Source: a virus
Virus record (IMG/VR): IMGVR_UViG_3300025585_000136
Coordinates: 1-28,502 of that record
DNA length: 28,502 nucleotides
Direction: 5' to 3' (one strand)
Below, piece after piece: positions 1-7,950 of this stretch. Under the pieces are notes generated by a model that saw only the letters and a program-made list of their open reading frames with translations, ran no database searches and had not been told where the DNA came from. Positions within the stretch are counted from its first letter, which is position 1, and the number at the start of each line of letters is the position of its first letter. Both the position numbers and the translations under genes were made by a program.

Positions 1-1334
1 AGCTCGAAACCGTCCGCGACATCAGCAACGAGTACGAGCAGCAGGTACTCGGCATCCTGCTACAGTTCCCCGATCAGTGGGACCGCGTCGGAACCGCGCT
101 CGGGGATGAGGACTTCGGCAGTACTCCGCACCGGCTGATCTTCCAGGCAATCGCCGACTGCTGGGAGGTCGGCGACACGGTCGACGCGCTGATCGTCTGC
201 GACCGGCTGGACCGTGCCGAGAAACTCAACGTAGTGGGCGGGCTCACCTACGTGGCAGGGCTCGCGCAGGCCGTCTCCGCACCCGCGAACCTGATGCACT
301 ACGTGAAGCGGGTTCGCGACGCAGCCATCATGCGCCGCCTACGCGCCGCCGCGCAGCAGATCGACGCACTTGCTTTCCAGCCCGGCGCCGACCCCGTACA
401 GGTCGCCGACGAGGCCGAGGAAACGATCCTCAAGGTGCTGGACCGCGAGGCGTCTCAGGTCGAAACCATCGACTTCGCCGATGCCGTCGACCAGGCCGAG
501 CGGTGGCTCGACAACCCGACGAAGGGCCTGACGACGGGATTCCCCGCACTCGACAAGCTGACGGGCGGCCTCAAGGCCGGCGAGCTCGTCATCGTGGCCG
601 GGCGCCCGAGCATGGGCAAGTCGAGCCTGGCCATGGTGATCGCCGAGCACGTCGCCCGCACCGATCAGGTCGTCGTGTTCTCGCTGGAAATGTCGAGCCG
701 GCAGATCGGCGCTCGAGCACTGGCCTACCACCGGGCACAGCAGGGCAACGACAAGGCGCGGGCCTACTTGAAGGCGCTACGGCTGCGCGTGAACGACAGC
801 GCGGCCATGACCATCGGCAGCCTGCGCCTGCGCCTGCGTCGCCACAAGCGCCAGCACGGCCTCGCGCTGGTCGTCGTGGACTACCTGCAACTCATGTCGG
901 GCCCGGCCGGCGCCGAGAACCGCACGCAGGAAATCGCGGCGATCAGCCGCGGGCTCAAGGCACTCGCCAAGGACATGCAGTGCTGCGTGCTGGCGGTCTC
1001 GCAGTTGTCGCGTGGCCCCGAGAACAGGACCGACCATCGGCCGCTGCTGTCGGATCTGCGCGAATCTGGACAGGTCGAGCAGGACGCCGACCTCGTGATG
1101 ATGGTCTACCGCGACGACTACTACACGGAGGACAGCCCGTGGGCCGGCATCGTGGAAGCCATCGTCCGCAAGAATCGCGACGGGCAGACGGGGACGGTGT
1201 ACCTCGGCTGGCAGGCTGAGTTCGCGAGGATGTACCACTACACGGGCGCGCTCCCCGAGAAAGAGTCGCCCCGAAAATCGCGCCGCGTCGGCACCGTGCG
1301 TGCGGACCAGTCATACGGAGATCACCGGGCATGA
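1..1334 (+). CDS. dnaB: Replicative DNA helicase, DnaB family (5' end outside window)
   Basis: This is a hexameric ATP-dependent helicase that unwinds the phage replication fork. The reading frame is open from base 3, so the start lies upstream and about 443 residues are visible. The first ~80 visible residues match the DnaB N-terminal domain (EQQVLGILL near the start, VVGGLTYVAGL near residue 76). The RecA-like domain follows: Walker A GRPSMGKSS at about residue 200, Walker B-like VVVDYLQLMSG, the SRGLKALAKDM and VLAVSQLSR segments, and a C-terminal RKNRDGQTGTVYLGW arginine-finger region. All core motifs look intact. A GTG at 234 would remove the N-terminal domain and is not the true start. 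The stop overlaps the next ATG (ATGA), so it is coupled to the DUF1376 replication gene. Family assignment is secure; it being the phage's own main helicase is inferred from context. Confidence 0.95.
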   Translation, partial: LETVRDISNEYEQQVLGILLQFPDQWDRVGTALGDEDFGSTPHRLIFQAIADCWEVGDTVDALIVCDRLDRAEKLNVVGGLTYVAGLAQAVSAPANLMHYVKRVRDAAIMRRLRAAAQQIDALAFQPGADPVQVADEAEETILKVLDREASQVETIDFADAVDQAERWLDNPTKGLTTGFPALDKLTGGLKAGELVIVAGRPSMGKSSLAMVIAEHVARTDQVVVFSLEMSSRQIGARALAYHRAQQGNDKARAYLKALRLRVNDSAAMTIGSLRLRLRRHKRQHGLALVVVDYLQLMSGPAGAENRTQEIAAISRGLKALAKDMQCCVLAVSQLSRGPENRTDHRPLLSDLRESGQVEQDADLVMMVYRDDYYTEDSPWAGIVEAIVRKNRDGQTGTVYLGWQAEFARMYHYTGALPEKESPRKSRRVGTVRADQSYGDHRA

Positions 1335-2107
1335 ATTGGTACAAGCGTCACCTGGGCGACTACGCCAAGGACACCCCGCATTTGTCGATGATTGAGCACG
1401 GCGCCTACACGCTGCTTCTCGACTTCTACTACTCCGCAGAAACGGGCCTGCCTGCCGACATGCAGTCCCTCTATCGACTGTGCCGGGCCATGAACAAGGC
1501 CGAGCAGGCTGCAGTCAAGTCGGTCGTCGATGCGTTCTTCCCGATAGGTCCGGACGGCCAGCGGCACAACAAACGGGCCGACAAGGAAATCGCGAAACTG
1601 CGCGCACGCGGCGACCTGAGTCGCGAGTTTGGGATGCTCGGAGGTCGGCCGAAGCAATCCCAACCGGAAACCTCAAAGGTTCTCAATCAGGAAACCTTGA
1701 AGGTTACCGAAACAGAAACCTCACAGGTTATTCCGTCGGAAACCTTAGGGGTTTACATTTCAAAAGCTATCCCAGATACCAGATACCAGAAGCCAGAGAA
1801 ATACCTCCCCCCTACCCCCCTCGCTGACGCGAAGGGGGCGGGCGAAAAACCGCCGCAAGCGTCGGAAAAGCGCCGACGACGAGCGCCGCTTACCGAGGCT
1901 CCGGCCGAGTTCGCGCTGCTCGACGGCGACTACGATTGGGCTAACGGCATCGGGCTCGACGACGCCACCGTGACCCACGAAACCGCCCGCTTCCTCAACC
2001 ACGCCAAGGCTCAGGACCGCCGCTGTGCCGACTGGCGAGCAGCATGGCGGAACTGGATGCTCAAGGCCGTCGAGTTGCTCGGCCGCAAGCCGGGGAAAGC
2101 AGCATGA
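1331..2107 (+). CDS. DUF1376 phage replication protein with in-gene iterons
   Basis: The 258-residue protein begins with a typical DUF1376 domain (MNWYKRHLGDYAKDTPHLSM, residues 1-20, then HGAYTLLLDFYY), about 100 residues long. A low-complexity linker follows at about residues 112-143, made of four 8-residue repeats with an xET(S/L)xV core. The C-terminus (FLNHAKAQDRRCADWRAAWRNW) resembles the helicase-loader or DnaT-like tails of phage replication proteins. DUF1376 genes commonly sit beside dnaB or dnaC in phages. By analogy with lambda O this may be the origin-binding initiator, but that role is inferred. The start ATG overlaps the helicase stop, and its own stop overlaps the next start. 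The repeats in its DNA are described separately as a candidate origin. Confidence 0.85.
   Translation: MNWYKRHLGDYAKDTPHLSMIEHGAYTLLLDFYYSAETGLPADMQSLYRLCRAMNKAEQAAVKSVVDAFFPIGPDGQRHNKRADKEIAKLRARGDLSREFGMLGGRPKQSQPETSKVLNQETLKVTETETSQVIPSETLGVYISKAIPDTRYQKPEKYLPPTPLADAKGAGEKPPQASEKRRRRAPLTEAPAEFALLDGDYDWANGIGLDDATVTHETARFLNHAKAQDRRCADWRAAWRNWMLKAVELLGRKPGKAA
1666..1761 (+). repeat. Four tandem 24-bp iteron-like repeats
   Basis: Four units start at 1666, 1690, 1714 and 1738, with an exact 24-bp period and no spacers. The shared core is (G/A)GAAACCT(C/T)NNN(G/A)GGTT, seen as GGAAACCTCAAAGGTT in the first unit. Each core holds a partial inverted repeat, AACCT/AGGTT, typical of a protein-binding site. 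The last unit is the most diverged (AGGGGTT). Because 24 is a multiple of 3, the array stays in frame and encodes an 8-residue repeat in the linker of the DUF1376 protein. Confidence 0.85.
1666..1800. other. Candidate replication origin inside the DUF1376 gene
   Basis: The iteron array is followed at 1762-1800 by a stretch with the short tandem repeat AGATACC. By hand count the repeats contain about 42 G/C in 96 bases, clearly below the GC-rich surroundings. Lambdoid phages place iterons plus an AT-rich unwinding region inside the O initiator gene, next to the helicase-loading gene; the arrangement here is the same in outline. Origin function is inferred, not shown. Confidence 0.6.
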
Positions 2108-2346
2108 CCAACCGCCCCACCTACCGCTGCGTCGTCTGCTTAAGTCCAGCGATCAAGGTCGCCACCTGGACCACGCAGGCGGGGCACTTCGTCCGCGTCA
2201 ACTGCCGGGCCCACGGCTACGTCACGACGCTCGACGGCCAGATCCACGGCCAGCCAGAGCGCTCCGGGACCGCACGCACCGGCAACGTGACGCCGCCGCC
2301 GTTCGCGACGGGCTATCGCTGGTTTTTTCGCAGGGGTGGAGAGTGA
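2104..2346 (+). CDS. Small zinc-finger-like protein, unknown function
   Basis: This 80-residue protein starts at the ATG whose first bases overlap the DUF1376 stop (ATGA). An upstream in-frame ATG at 2044 would overlap that gene by 64 bases and is less likely. Residues C9-x2-C12 and C34-x2-H37 could form one zinc knuckle; the rest has no recognised domain. Its stop overlaps the GTG of the next gene. Its place between replication genes suggests an accessory DNA-metabolism or regulatory role, but this is only context. Confidence 0.7.
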   Translation: MTNRPTYRCVVCLSPAIKVATWTTQAGHFVRVNCRAHGYVTTLDGQIHGQPERSGTARTGNVTPPPFATGYRWFFRRGGE

Positions 2347-2651
2347 CCCCGACCCAGCGCTCCCTCGCAGCCCTGCGACAAGCCGGCTACCTGCCCGCCG
2401 TCGTCGAGAGGTGGAACCCGCACGCCCGAATCCGGCAAGACCTCTGGGGCTTCGCCGACATCCTCGCCATCCGCGAAAACGAGGTGCTCGCCGTGCAGGT
2501 AACCTCCGGCTCCAACGTCGCCGCCCGCATCCGGAAAATCACCGAGCACGAGAACCTGCCGGCCGTGCGAAAAGCCGGCATTCGCGTCGAGGTCCACGGC
2601 TGGCGAAAGCTCAAGGCGGGCTGGGCGTGTCGGGTCGAGGATCTGTCGTGA
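2343..2651 (+). CDS. Small PD-(D/E)XK nuclease-like protein
   Basis: The 102-residue protein starts at a GTG in a GTGA overlap with the preceding stop. An upstream in-frame start at 2025 would give a long overlapping extension and is rejected. The central segment DLWGFADILAIRENEVLAVQVTS followed by RIRKI has the layout of a compact restriction-endonuclease-like fold: an acidic residue after a hydrophobic strand, then a strand with an (E/Q)xQ-like pair, then a basic helix. The classical ExK is replaced by QVT, so activity is uncertain. It could act in Holliday-junction or recombination processing, as small nucleases in phage replication modules often do. The assignment rests on motif shape alone. 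Confidence 0.55.
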   Translation: MTPTQRSLAALRQAGYLPAVVERWNPHARIRQDLWGFADILAIRENEVLAVQVTSGSNVAARIRKITEHENLPAVRKAGIRVEVHGWRKLKAGWACRVEDLS

Positions 2652-2953
2652 TTTGCCTCGCCCTGCTCCTATCCCTGCTCGCCCCCCTGCAGGCCGCCGC
2701 AGCCCTGTCCTGCGCCGACCTCGCGTCCGTTGCCCAAGCCGCAGCCCTGGCCCGAGCAGCAGGCGAGGCCGAGGACAGCCTTTCCGCCCGGATCCCCGAC
2801 ATCGTCGCCCATCTGCTGGCCGACGGAGACACCGCCTCCGCGTCCGAGATCGAGGCAGCACGGCAGCTCGCGCTCATCACCTACCGCGCCAGACTGTCGG
2901 CCCGAGACGCCGCCCGACGAACCGCGCAGCAGTGCGGAGGCAAAACGGCCTGA
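2648..2953 (+). CDS. Small secreted protein with signal peptide, unknown
   Basis: The 101-residue protein starts at a GTG overlapping the previous stop (GTGA). Residues 1-20 (MICLALLLSLLAPLQAAAAL) form a clear hydrophobic signal sequence ending in an alanine-rich cleavage region. The mature part is alanine-rich and helical, with cysteines near both ends that could pair in the periplasm. The site is not a good lipobox. A longer in-frame reading starting at 2336 would overlap the nuclease-like gene and hide the signal peptide. It is the last gene of the replication module, and its function is unknown. Confidence 0.65.
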   Translation: MICLALLLSLLAPLQAAAALSCADLASVAQAAALARAAGEAEDSLSARIPDIVAHLLADGDTASASEIEAARQLALITYRARLSARDAARRTAQQCGGKTA

Positions 2954-2959
2954 TAGACT

Positions 2960-2988
2960 TTGACTATTGAAACTTCCGGTTTGATAGG
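2960..2988 (+). promoter_or_regulatory. Putative sigma70-type promoter before the packaging genes
   Basis: A -35-like TTGACT (2960-2965) and a -10-like GATAGG (2983-2988, weak) are separated by 17 bases. They lie in the only non-coding gap of the left part, just upstream of the small terminase. If used, transcription would begin around 2994-2996, which would favour the internal ATG at 3030 as start of the terminase small subunit. Confidence 0.4.
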
Positions 2989-2993
2989 GCAGC

Positions 2994-3290
2994 ATGCGGC
3001 CGGTCACGTCAACCGGTTACCGAAGTTTCATGGGCGCTCCGGTAGGAAACCAGTTTGCACACAAGGCACGCATCTGGACCGATGCGATCAAGCGTGCGCT
3101 TGAGCATCGGTCGAAGGGCGATCAGATCAAGGCACTCGATGACCTTGCCGAGAAGCTGCTGCAGCAGTGCGACATCGGCGACATGGTCGCGCTCAAGGAA
3201 CTTGGCGACAGGCTGGAGGGCAAGCCGATGCAGGTTATCCTGGGTAGCGGCGAAAACGGCGAAGTGGTCGTTAAATGGCTCGGGTCGTAA
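2994..3290 (+). CDS. Terminase small subunit (probable)
   Basis: The small subunit recognises phage DNA and feeds it to the large terminase. The frame encodes 98 residues from the ATG at 2994; a second ATG at 3030 gives 86 residues beginning MGAPVGNQFAHKARIW, which looks like the usual start of this family. Neither start has a strong ribosome site. The body (LDDLAEKLLQQCDIGDMVALKELGDRLEGKPMQ) matches the helical small terminase-like proteins that precede large terminase genes in many phages, and the size is typical. It overlaps the large subunit by 16 bases. Confidence comes mostly from position plus this signature. Confidence 0.7.
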   Translation: MRPVTSTGYRSFMGAPVGNQFAHKARIWTDAIKRALEHRSKGDQIKALDDLAEKLLQQCDIGDMVALKELGDRLEGKPMQVILGSGENGEVVVKWLGS

Positions 3291-4606
3291 CGATACCGTA
3301 CCGACCGAGAGAACAGTTCTCCGGCTACCACGGCCGGACGCAGCGATGGGCCTGCCTCGTCGCGCATCGTAGGGCAGGCAAGACGGTAGCCTGCATCAAC
3401 GATGTGATTGCTCGCGCCGTCAAGGAAGGCAAGAACGACGGCCGGTACGCCTACATAGCCCCGTTCTACTCGCAAGCCAAGTCGGTAGCCTGGGATTACC
3501 TGCTGCGCTACTCCGAGCCGATCCAGCGCGCCAAGAATGCTTCGGAGCTATGGGTTGAGCTGCTCGGTGGGCAGCGGGTACGCCTTTTCGGGGCAGACAA
3601 CGCGGACGCCCTGCGCGGCAACTATTGGGACGGGGTGGTCTGCGACGAGTACGGGGACTGGCGCCCTAGCGTGTACGGGTCGGTCATCCGACCGGCGCTC
3701 GCGGACCGCAACGGCTGGTGTACGTTTATCGGGACGCCGAAGGGGCATAACGGCTTTTACGACGTCTACAAGCAAGCCGCGAACGATCCTGCGTGGTTCA
3801 GCCAAGTCTTGAGGGCCAGCGAGACGGGCCTGCTGTCTCAGGAGGAACTGGTCGATTCGGCCCGTTCCATGAGCCGCGACCAGTACGAACAGGAGTTCGA
3901 GTGCTCGTTCGAAGCGGCTATCCAAGGCGCGTATTACGGCCGCGAATTGGCGCAGGCTGAACGCGAGGGGCGGATTTGCAGCGTCGCGTATGACCCGGAA
4001 CTGCCGGTCTACACGGCGTGGGACTTGGGCTACCGCGACGATACGGCTATCTGGTGGTATCAGGTCGTCCGTGACGAGGTGCATGTCATCGACTTCCATG
4101 CCTCAAGCGGGCAGACGGTGGCGTTCTACGGCGATCTGATCCGCTCCAAGCGATATGAGTACGCGCTGCACTGGCTCCCTCACGACGCACGCGCCAAGAC
4201 GCTTGCAAGCGGCGGCAAGAGCATCGTAGAGCAGTTGGCCGAGTTCCTGAGCATCGGGTCTATGCGCATCGTGCCTAACCTCGACGTGCAGGACGGCATC
4301 CAGGCGGCGCGGATGATGCTGCCGAAGACGTACTTTGATGCCGAACGGTGCGACGACGGCCTAGAGGCGCTCAAGCAATACCAGCGCGAGTACGACGAGG
4401 ACAAGAAAGCCTTCCGCGAACGTCCCCGGCATGACTGGACCTCGCACCCGGCCGATGCCTTCAGGATGTTGGCGGTTGCATGGCGCGAGGCTGAAAAGCC
4501 GGAGGACAAGCCTGCGCCTGTGCGCTCGCTGGTCGTCGGGCAGAACACGGTCACGCTGGACGACCTATGGAACGAACACGTACGCACATCGCGGAGGGTG
4601 GCATGA
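3275..4606 (+). CDS. terL: Terminase large subunit
   Basis: This is the ATPase and nuclease motor that cuts and packages phage DNA into the prohead through the portal. The 443-residue protein has Walker A AHRRAGKT at residues 30-37 and Walker B in WDGVVCDEYGDW. A likely coupling motif is FIGTPKGHNGFYD. The C-terminal RNase H-like nuclease shows acidic residues in AWDLGYRDDTAIWW, in LPHDARAK, and in HDWTSHPADAFRML. Length is normal for the family. The start overlaps the small subunit; there is no clear Shine-Dalgarno, so translation is probably coupled. The stop overlaps the next ATG. Confidence 0.95.
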   Translation: MARVVTIPYRPREQFSGYHGRTQRWACLVAHRRAGKTVACINDVIARAVKEGKNDGRYAYIAPFYSQAKSVAWDYLLRYSEPIQRAKNASELWVELLGGQRVRLFGADNADALRGNYWDGVVCDEYGDWRPSVYGSVIRPALADRNGWCTFIGTPKGHNGFYDVYKQAANDPAWFSQVLRASETGLLSQEELVDSARSMSRDQYEQEFECSFEAAIQGAYYGRELAQAEREGRICSVAYDPELPVYTAWDLGYRDDTAIWWYQVVRDEVHVIDFHASSGQTVAFYGDLIRSKRYEYALHWLPHDARAKTLASGGKSIVEQLAEFLSIGSMRIVPNLDVQDGIQAARMMLPKTYFDAERCDDGLEALKQYQREYDEDKKAFRERPRHDWTSHPADAFRMLAVAWREAEKPEDKPAPVRSLVVGQNTVTLDDLWNEHVRTSRRVA

Positions 4607-4872
4607 CGGCAGTCTACGAAGGCGGTAACCCGAAGAACATAACGGCCACCGGCACGGTAGATACGGGTGGCGGCACGCTGCTCGGCTTCTACGTCAATTC
4701 CACGACTAGCGGCACGCTGGTACTGCGGGATGGCGGGGCTAGCGGGACGGCTCTTAGCGGGACGATCACCCCGGCCGTGGGCTTCCATCGCTTCCCGGCG
4801 AGTTACGGTACTGACCTTCACGCCACGATAGCCAATACGCTTGACGTGACGTTTTTCTACTGTCCGGGTTGA
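4603..4872 (+). CDS. Small beta-rich phage protein between terminase and portal
   Basis: This 89-residue protein starts at the ATG that overlaps the terminase stop and follows a good ribosome site (GGAGGGTGGC). A frame-extending ATG at 4567 is less likely. The sequence is rich in Gly, Thr and Ser with alternating hydrophobic residues (SGTLVLRDGGASGTALSGTI), suggesting a small beta sandwich. No catalytic motif is seen. Position between terL and portal suggests a virion or assembly role, unproven. Confidence 0.7.
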   Translation: MTAVYEGGNPKNITATGTVDTGGGTLLGFYVNSTTSGTLVLRDGGASGTALSGTITPAVGFHRFPASYGTDLHATIANTLDVTFFYCPG

Positions 4873-4878
4873 TAGGCC

Positions 4879-7173
4879 GTGGCTGAAAAACCTCGCGTAT
4901 CGTCCGAAGTGCAGCGTTGGCTAGACTGCATCGCTCAGTACGACCGCGAGTTCAAGAAGTGGGAATCGCGCACCGACCGAATCATCAAGCGCTACAAGGA
5001 CGACGGGCGCAAGGTAGACGACGGAACGGTCAAGTTCAACATCCTCTGGAGCAACGTTCAGACGCTGGTTCCGGCTGTTTTCTCCCGCCTTCCTCAGCCT
5101 GACGTAAGCCGGCGATTTCGGGACAACGATCCTGTAGGCCGGGTGGCGAGCCTGCTGCTAGAACGGGCGCTTGATTTCGAGATCAAGCATTACACCGATT
5201 ACGCCGAGTCTCTCAAATCGTGCGTGCTTGACCGCTTCCTCGGCGGCAGGGCCACGGCATGGGTGCGGTACGAACCGCATTTCACGACGCCTGAGCAGCA
5301 CGCGGACGGGCTCCAGGTCACTGAGGATGCCGAGGTAGAGGGCGAGACGGAGGAAGCCGAGGAGCTAGAGTACGAATGCTCCCCGGTTGACTACGTTCAC
5401 TGGCGCGACTTCGGCCACACGATAGCGCGGACCTGGGAGGAAGTGACTGCGGTCTGGCGCGTGGTCTACATGGGCCGGCAGGCGCTTGTCGAACGGTTCG
5501 GCGAGGACATCGGCAACAAGATACCGCTAGACGCGAGCCCCGAGGAACTGAAGCGTTCCAAGATGGCCGGCAGCACGGATCGGGATCAGGCGTGTATCTA
5601 CGAGATTTGGGACAAGAGTACCAAGTCGGCTTTCTGGATCAGCAAGAGCCTTGGCGAAGTGCTGGACGAACGTCCGGACCCGTTGCGGCTGGAGGGCTTT
5701 TTCCCCTGTCCGCGTCCGATGTACGCGACGATCAGCAACGAGTCGCTAGTCCCTGTTCCTGACTTCTATTTGTACCAGGATCAGGCCGTCGAGCTCGACA
5801 CGCTGGCGGACCGCATCGACGGGCTTATCCGGGCGCTTCAAGTCAAGGGCTGTTACGACGCGAGCGTTCCTGAACTGGCAAGGCTGTTCTCCGAGGGCTT
5901 TAACACGCAGATGATCCCGGTCAAGAATTGGGCTGCGTTTGCGGAAAAGAACGGGCTAGACGGGGCGCTGTCGCTTGTGGACCTTGCGCCAATCGCGAAG
6001 GCACTGGAACAGTGCTACCTCGCGATGCAGCAGGTCAAGCAACAGGTGTTCGAGATTTACGGCCTGTCGGACCTCGTGCGCGGCGCGACCGATCCCAACG
6101 AGACGCTCGGGGCGCAAGAACTCAAGGGGCAATACGCCAATCTGCGGCTTCGGCACATGCAGCACGAGGTTGCCCGGTTCGCGACTGACCTGCTGAAGAT
6201 CAAGGCGCAGATCATGTGCGGCTACTACCGGCCGCAGACGATTGCGACGATTGCCGCGGCTGCGCAGTTGTCGCCCGTGGATCAGCAGGTAATCCCGCAG
6301 GCCATGCAATTGCTGATGGGGTCGCGTGCGATGGACCCGGCAGCGCCGCAGGGGCCGAATCCGCTGCGATCCTTCCGCGTCGAGGTGTCGGCCGATTCGC
6401 TGGTGCAGATCGACGAGAACGCCGAGAAGCAGGGGCGCGTCGAGTTCCTGACGGCTGTGGGCGCCTTCTTGGACAAGGCGATACAGGCCGGCACGGTTGC
6501 GCCGCAGATGACTCCGCTCCTGATGGAGTTGCTCAAGTTTGGCGTGACGGGCTTCAAGGTCGGCAAGAGCATTGAAGGCAGCTTCGACGAGACAGCCGAG
6601 CGGCTCAAGCAGGCGTCGCAGCAGCCGCAGGGCATACCGCCCGAGATACAGAAGCAGATGCAGGAGGCGCAAGCGCAGTTGCAGGCCGAGTCCGAGCGGC
6701 TTACGCAGGAGCGGCAGAAACTGGAGGGCGAGCGCACGCAGCACGCGGTAGAGAAGATCGCGCTCAAGGCGGAGAAGGACGTGTTTGGCCTTCAGAAACA
6801 GGCGACAGAGCAGGCTCTCAAGAAAGAGGCCGAGGTCGAGGAAATGGGGCGCGGGTTTGAGCAGGAGCGGATGCGCATGGCCGAGGAAGGCGCGAAGGAA
6901 CGCGAAGGCGCTGTGCAGCAGGCTTACAAGGCTGTTGATACCGGCATGTCCGAGGTAGCGAAGATCACTCAGCAGCAAGTTCAGGTGGTCGAGCAGATGG
7001 CGGCGAACATCGTGGCGTTGAACGATGCCATAACCGCGCTGGCGCAGGCTGTAAAGGGCTCGAGGCCCGTCAGCGTAGACGTGGAGTCCGGGACGGATGG
7101 TCGGGCAGCAGCGCACCGGGTCAAGTACGGGGACGGCGAGGAGCGCGTCATTCCAATTCGGAGGAAGGCGTGA
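4879..7173 (+). CDS. Portal protein with long C-terminal coiled coil
   Basis: The portal is the dodecameric ring at one capsid vertex through which DNA enters and leaves. The 764-residue product directly follows terminase and fits podovirus-type portals: an N-terminal alpha/beta region (VKFNILWSNVQTLVPAVFSRLP near residue 50), an acidic insertion near residues 150-168, and a long helical body with LYQDQAVELDTLADRIDGLIRA and DPNETLGAQELKGQ. Residues ~580-720 are a Gln/Glu/Lys-rich coiled coil, as in the barrel of large podovirus portals. The start is a GTG with only a weak AGG just upstream. The stop overlaps the GTG of the next gene. Confidence 0.9.
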   Translation: MAEKPRVSSEVQRWLDCIAQYDREFKKWESRTDRIIKRYKDDGRKVDDGTVKFNILWSNVQTLVPAVFSRLPQPDVSRRFRDNDPVGRVASLLLERALDFEIKHYTDYAESLKSCVLDRFLGGRATAWVRYEPHFTTPEQHADGLQVTEDAEVEGETEEAEELEYECSPVDYVHWRDFGHTIARTWEEVTAVWRVVYMGRQALVERFGEDIGNKIPLDASPEELKRSKMAGSTDRDQACIYEIWDKSTKSAFWISKSLGEVLDERPDPLRLEGFFPCPRPMYATISNESLVPVPDFYLYQDQAVELDTLADRIDGLIRALQVKGCYDASVPELARLFSEGFNTQMIPVKNWAAFAEKNGLDGALSLVDLAPIAKALEQCYLAMQQVKQQVFEIYGLSDLVRGATDPNETLGAQELKGQYANLRLRHMQHEVARFATDLLKIKAQIMCGYYRPQTIATIAAAAQLSPVDQQVIPQAMQLLMGSRAMDPAAPQGPNPLRSFRVEVSADSLVQIDENAEKQGRVEFLTAVGAFLDKAIQAGTVAPQMTPLLMELLKFGVTGFKVGKSIEGSFDETAERLKQASQQPQGIPPEIQKQMQEAQAQLQAESERLTQERQKLEGERTQHAVEKIALKAEKDVFGLQKQATEQALKKEAEVEEMGRGFEQERMRMAEEGAKEREGAVQQAYKAVDTGMSEVAKITQQQVQVVEQMAANIVALNDAITALAQAVKGSRPVSVDVESGTDGRAAAHRVKYGDGEERVIPIRRKA

Positions 7174-7574
7174 ATACGTTGACGAAGTGGAATCTGAAGA
7201 TTGGGAGTGCGTTCCTTGGGCTCCAATTCGTCGCTACCGGACTGTATTCGGTGTTCGACACACAGACTCGGTTTTTCATGGCGCTGAGTCAGAACGGTAT
7301 ACAGATACAGGTCGGGCTGGGGTTGATGATTGGTGGCCTTTGCACGATCTACGGGGCGCTTAGGCCGTTGCGGTGTGTCAGGCACATTGGGCAGGCCCTT
7401 ATGTGGGTCACGGGGTTTTGGCTGGCGCTCGTATTCTTGATGATCGGGTATATACCCCCGGTTGTCACGCTGACGTTCATTGGTGGCCTGGGCGTGTTCG
7501 TCATCATGATGCATGACGTGTTGAACGGTCGAAAAGTGAGGGTAGCCCGTTATGGCGCTGTCACTGAGCAATGA
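7170..7574 (+). CDS. Small membrane protein with four predicted TM segments; holin candidate
   Basis: The 134-residue protein starts at a GTG in a GTGA overlap with the portal stop, with a strong GGAGGAAGG site. Hydrophobic stretches at about residues 11-28, 45-64, 74-93 and 97-115 predict four membrane segments, followed by a basic tail (GRKVRVARYG). No enzyme motif is seen. Tandem small membrane proteins in phage late operons are often holin/antiholin pairs, but no endolysin is recognised nearby, so the lysis role is only a hypothesis. Confidence 0.6.
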   Translation: MNTLTKWNLKIGSAFLGLQFVATGLYSVFDTQTRFFMALSQNGIQIQVGLGLMIGGLCTIYGALRPLRCVRHIGQALMWVTGFWLALVFLMIGYIPPVVTLTFIGGLGVFVIMMHDVLNGRKVRVARYGAVTEQ

Positions 7575-7950
7575 GCCCATTGTTGGCCCTGCGATCTATG
7601 TCGGCGGTTTGATTGGTGCGCTGGCTGAGATTCAGATGTTGTACCTGTCGAACCCGTTGTTGGGCTTCCTGACCTGCGGCGTGCTTGGTGGTCTGTCCGG
7701 ATGGGCCTTCGCTCTGGAGATGGGGAAGTTGGACCGGGTGGAATTCAGGCGGCATGTCTGCTTTGTTGCCAGACGGCTGATGCTTGGGGTTACGTTTGCG
7801 GTGATGGCGTGGATTGTTTGGCCGGTTGATACCGGAAAGTTGCCTTCTGGCGGGATGCTGACTACGGGACTGATGGCAGCGTTTCCGCTAGAGGTCGTGG
7901 CTGCGCTGAAGGATACGGCGATGGAGTTTTTGCGGAAAAGGATGGGGTAA
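7552..7950 (+). CDS. Small membrane protein; holin candidate
   Basis: The 132-residue protein overlaps the previous gene by 23 bases and starts at ATG 7552 behind a GAGGG site. Hydrophobic segments lie at about 10-30, 34-55 and 73-91, with a weaker one at 100-118. The C-terminus (ALKDTAMEFLRKRMG) is a short amphipathic basic tail, as in many holins. It pairs with the four-TM protein just upstream. Other possibilities are a superinfection or membrane-associated factor. No family name can be given with certainty. Confidence 0.55.
   Translation: MALSLSNEPIVGPAIYVGGLIGALAEIQMLYLSNPLLGFLTCGVLGGLSGWAFALEMGKLDRVEFRRHVCFVARRLMLGVTFAVMAWIVWPVDTGKLPSGGMLTTGLMAAFPLEVVAALKDTAMEFLRKRMG

Noticed and set aside
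503-1219. Open frame of 238 residues overlapping dnaB
   Set aside because: Arg/Pro/Gly-rich and without motifs; it is out of frame with the clear helicase sequence.
1666-1761. CRISPR-like repeat array
   Set aside because: Repeats are contiguous with no unique spacers and lie in frame inside a gene, so iterons are the better reading.
5956-7116. Long antisense open frame (386 residues) opposite the portal coiled coil
   Set aside because: It mirrors a Gln/Glu/Lys-rich sense region and gives a Leu/Arg/His-rich product with no domain or ribosome site, as expected of a shadow frame.
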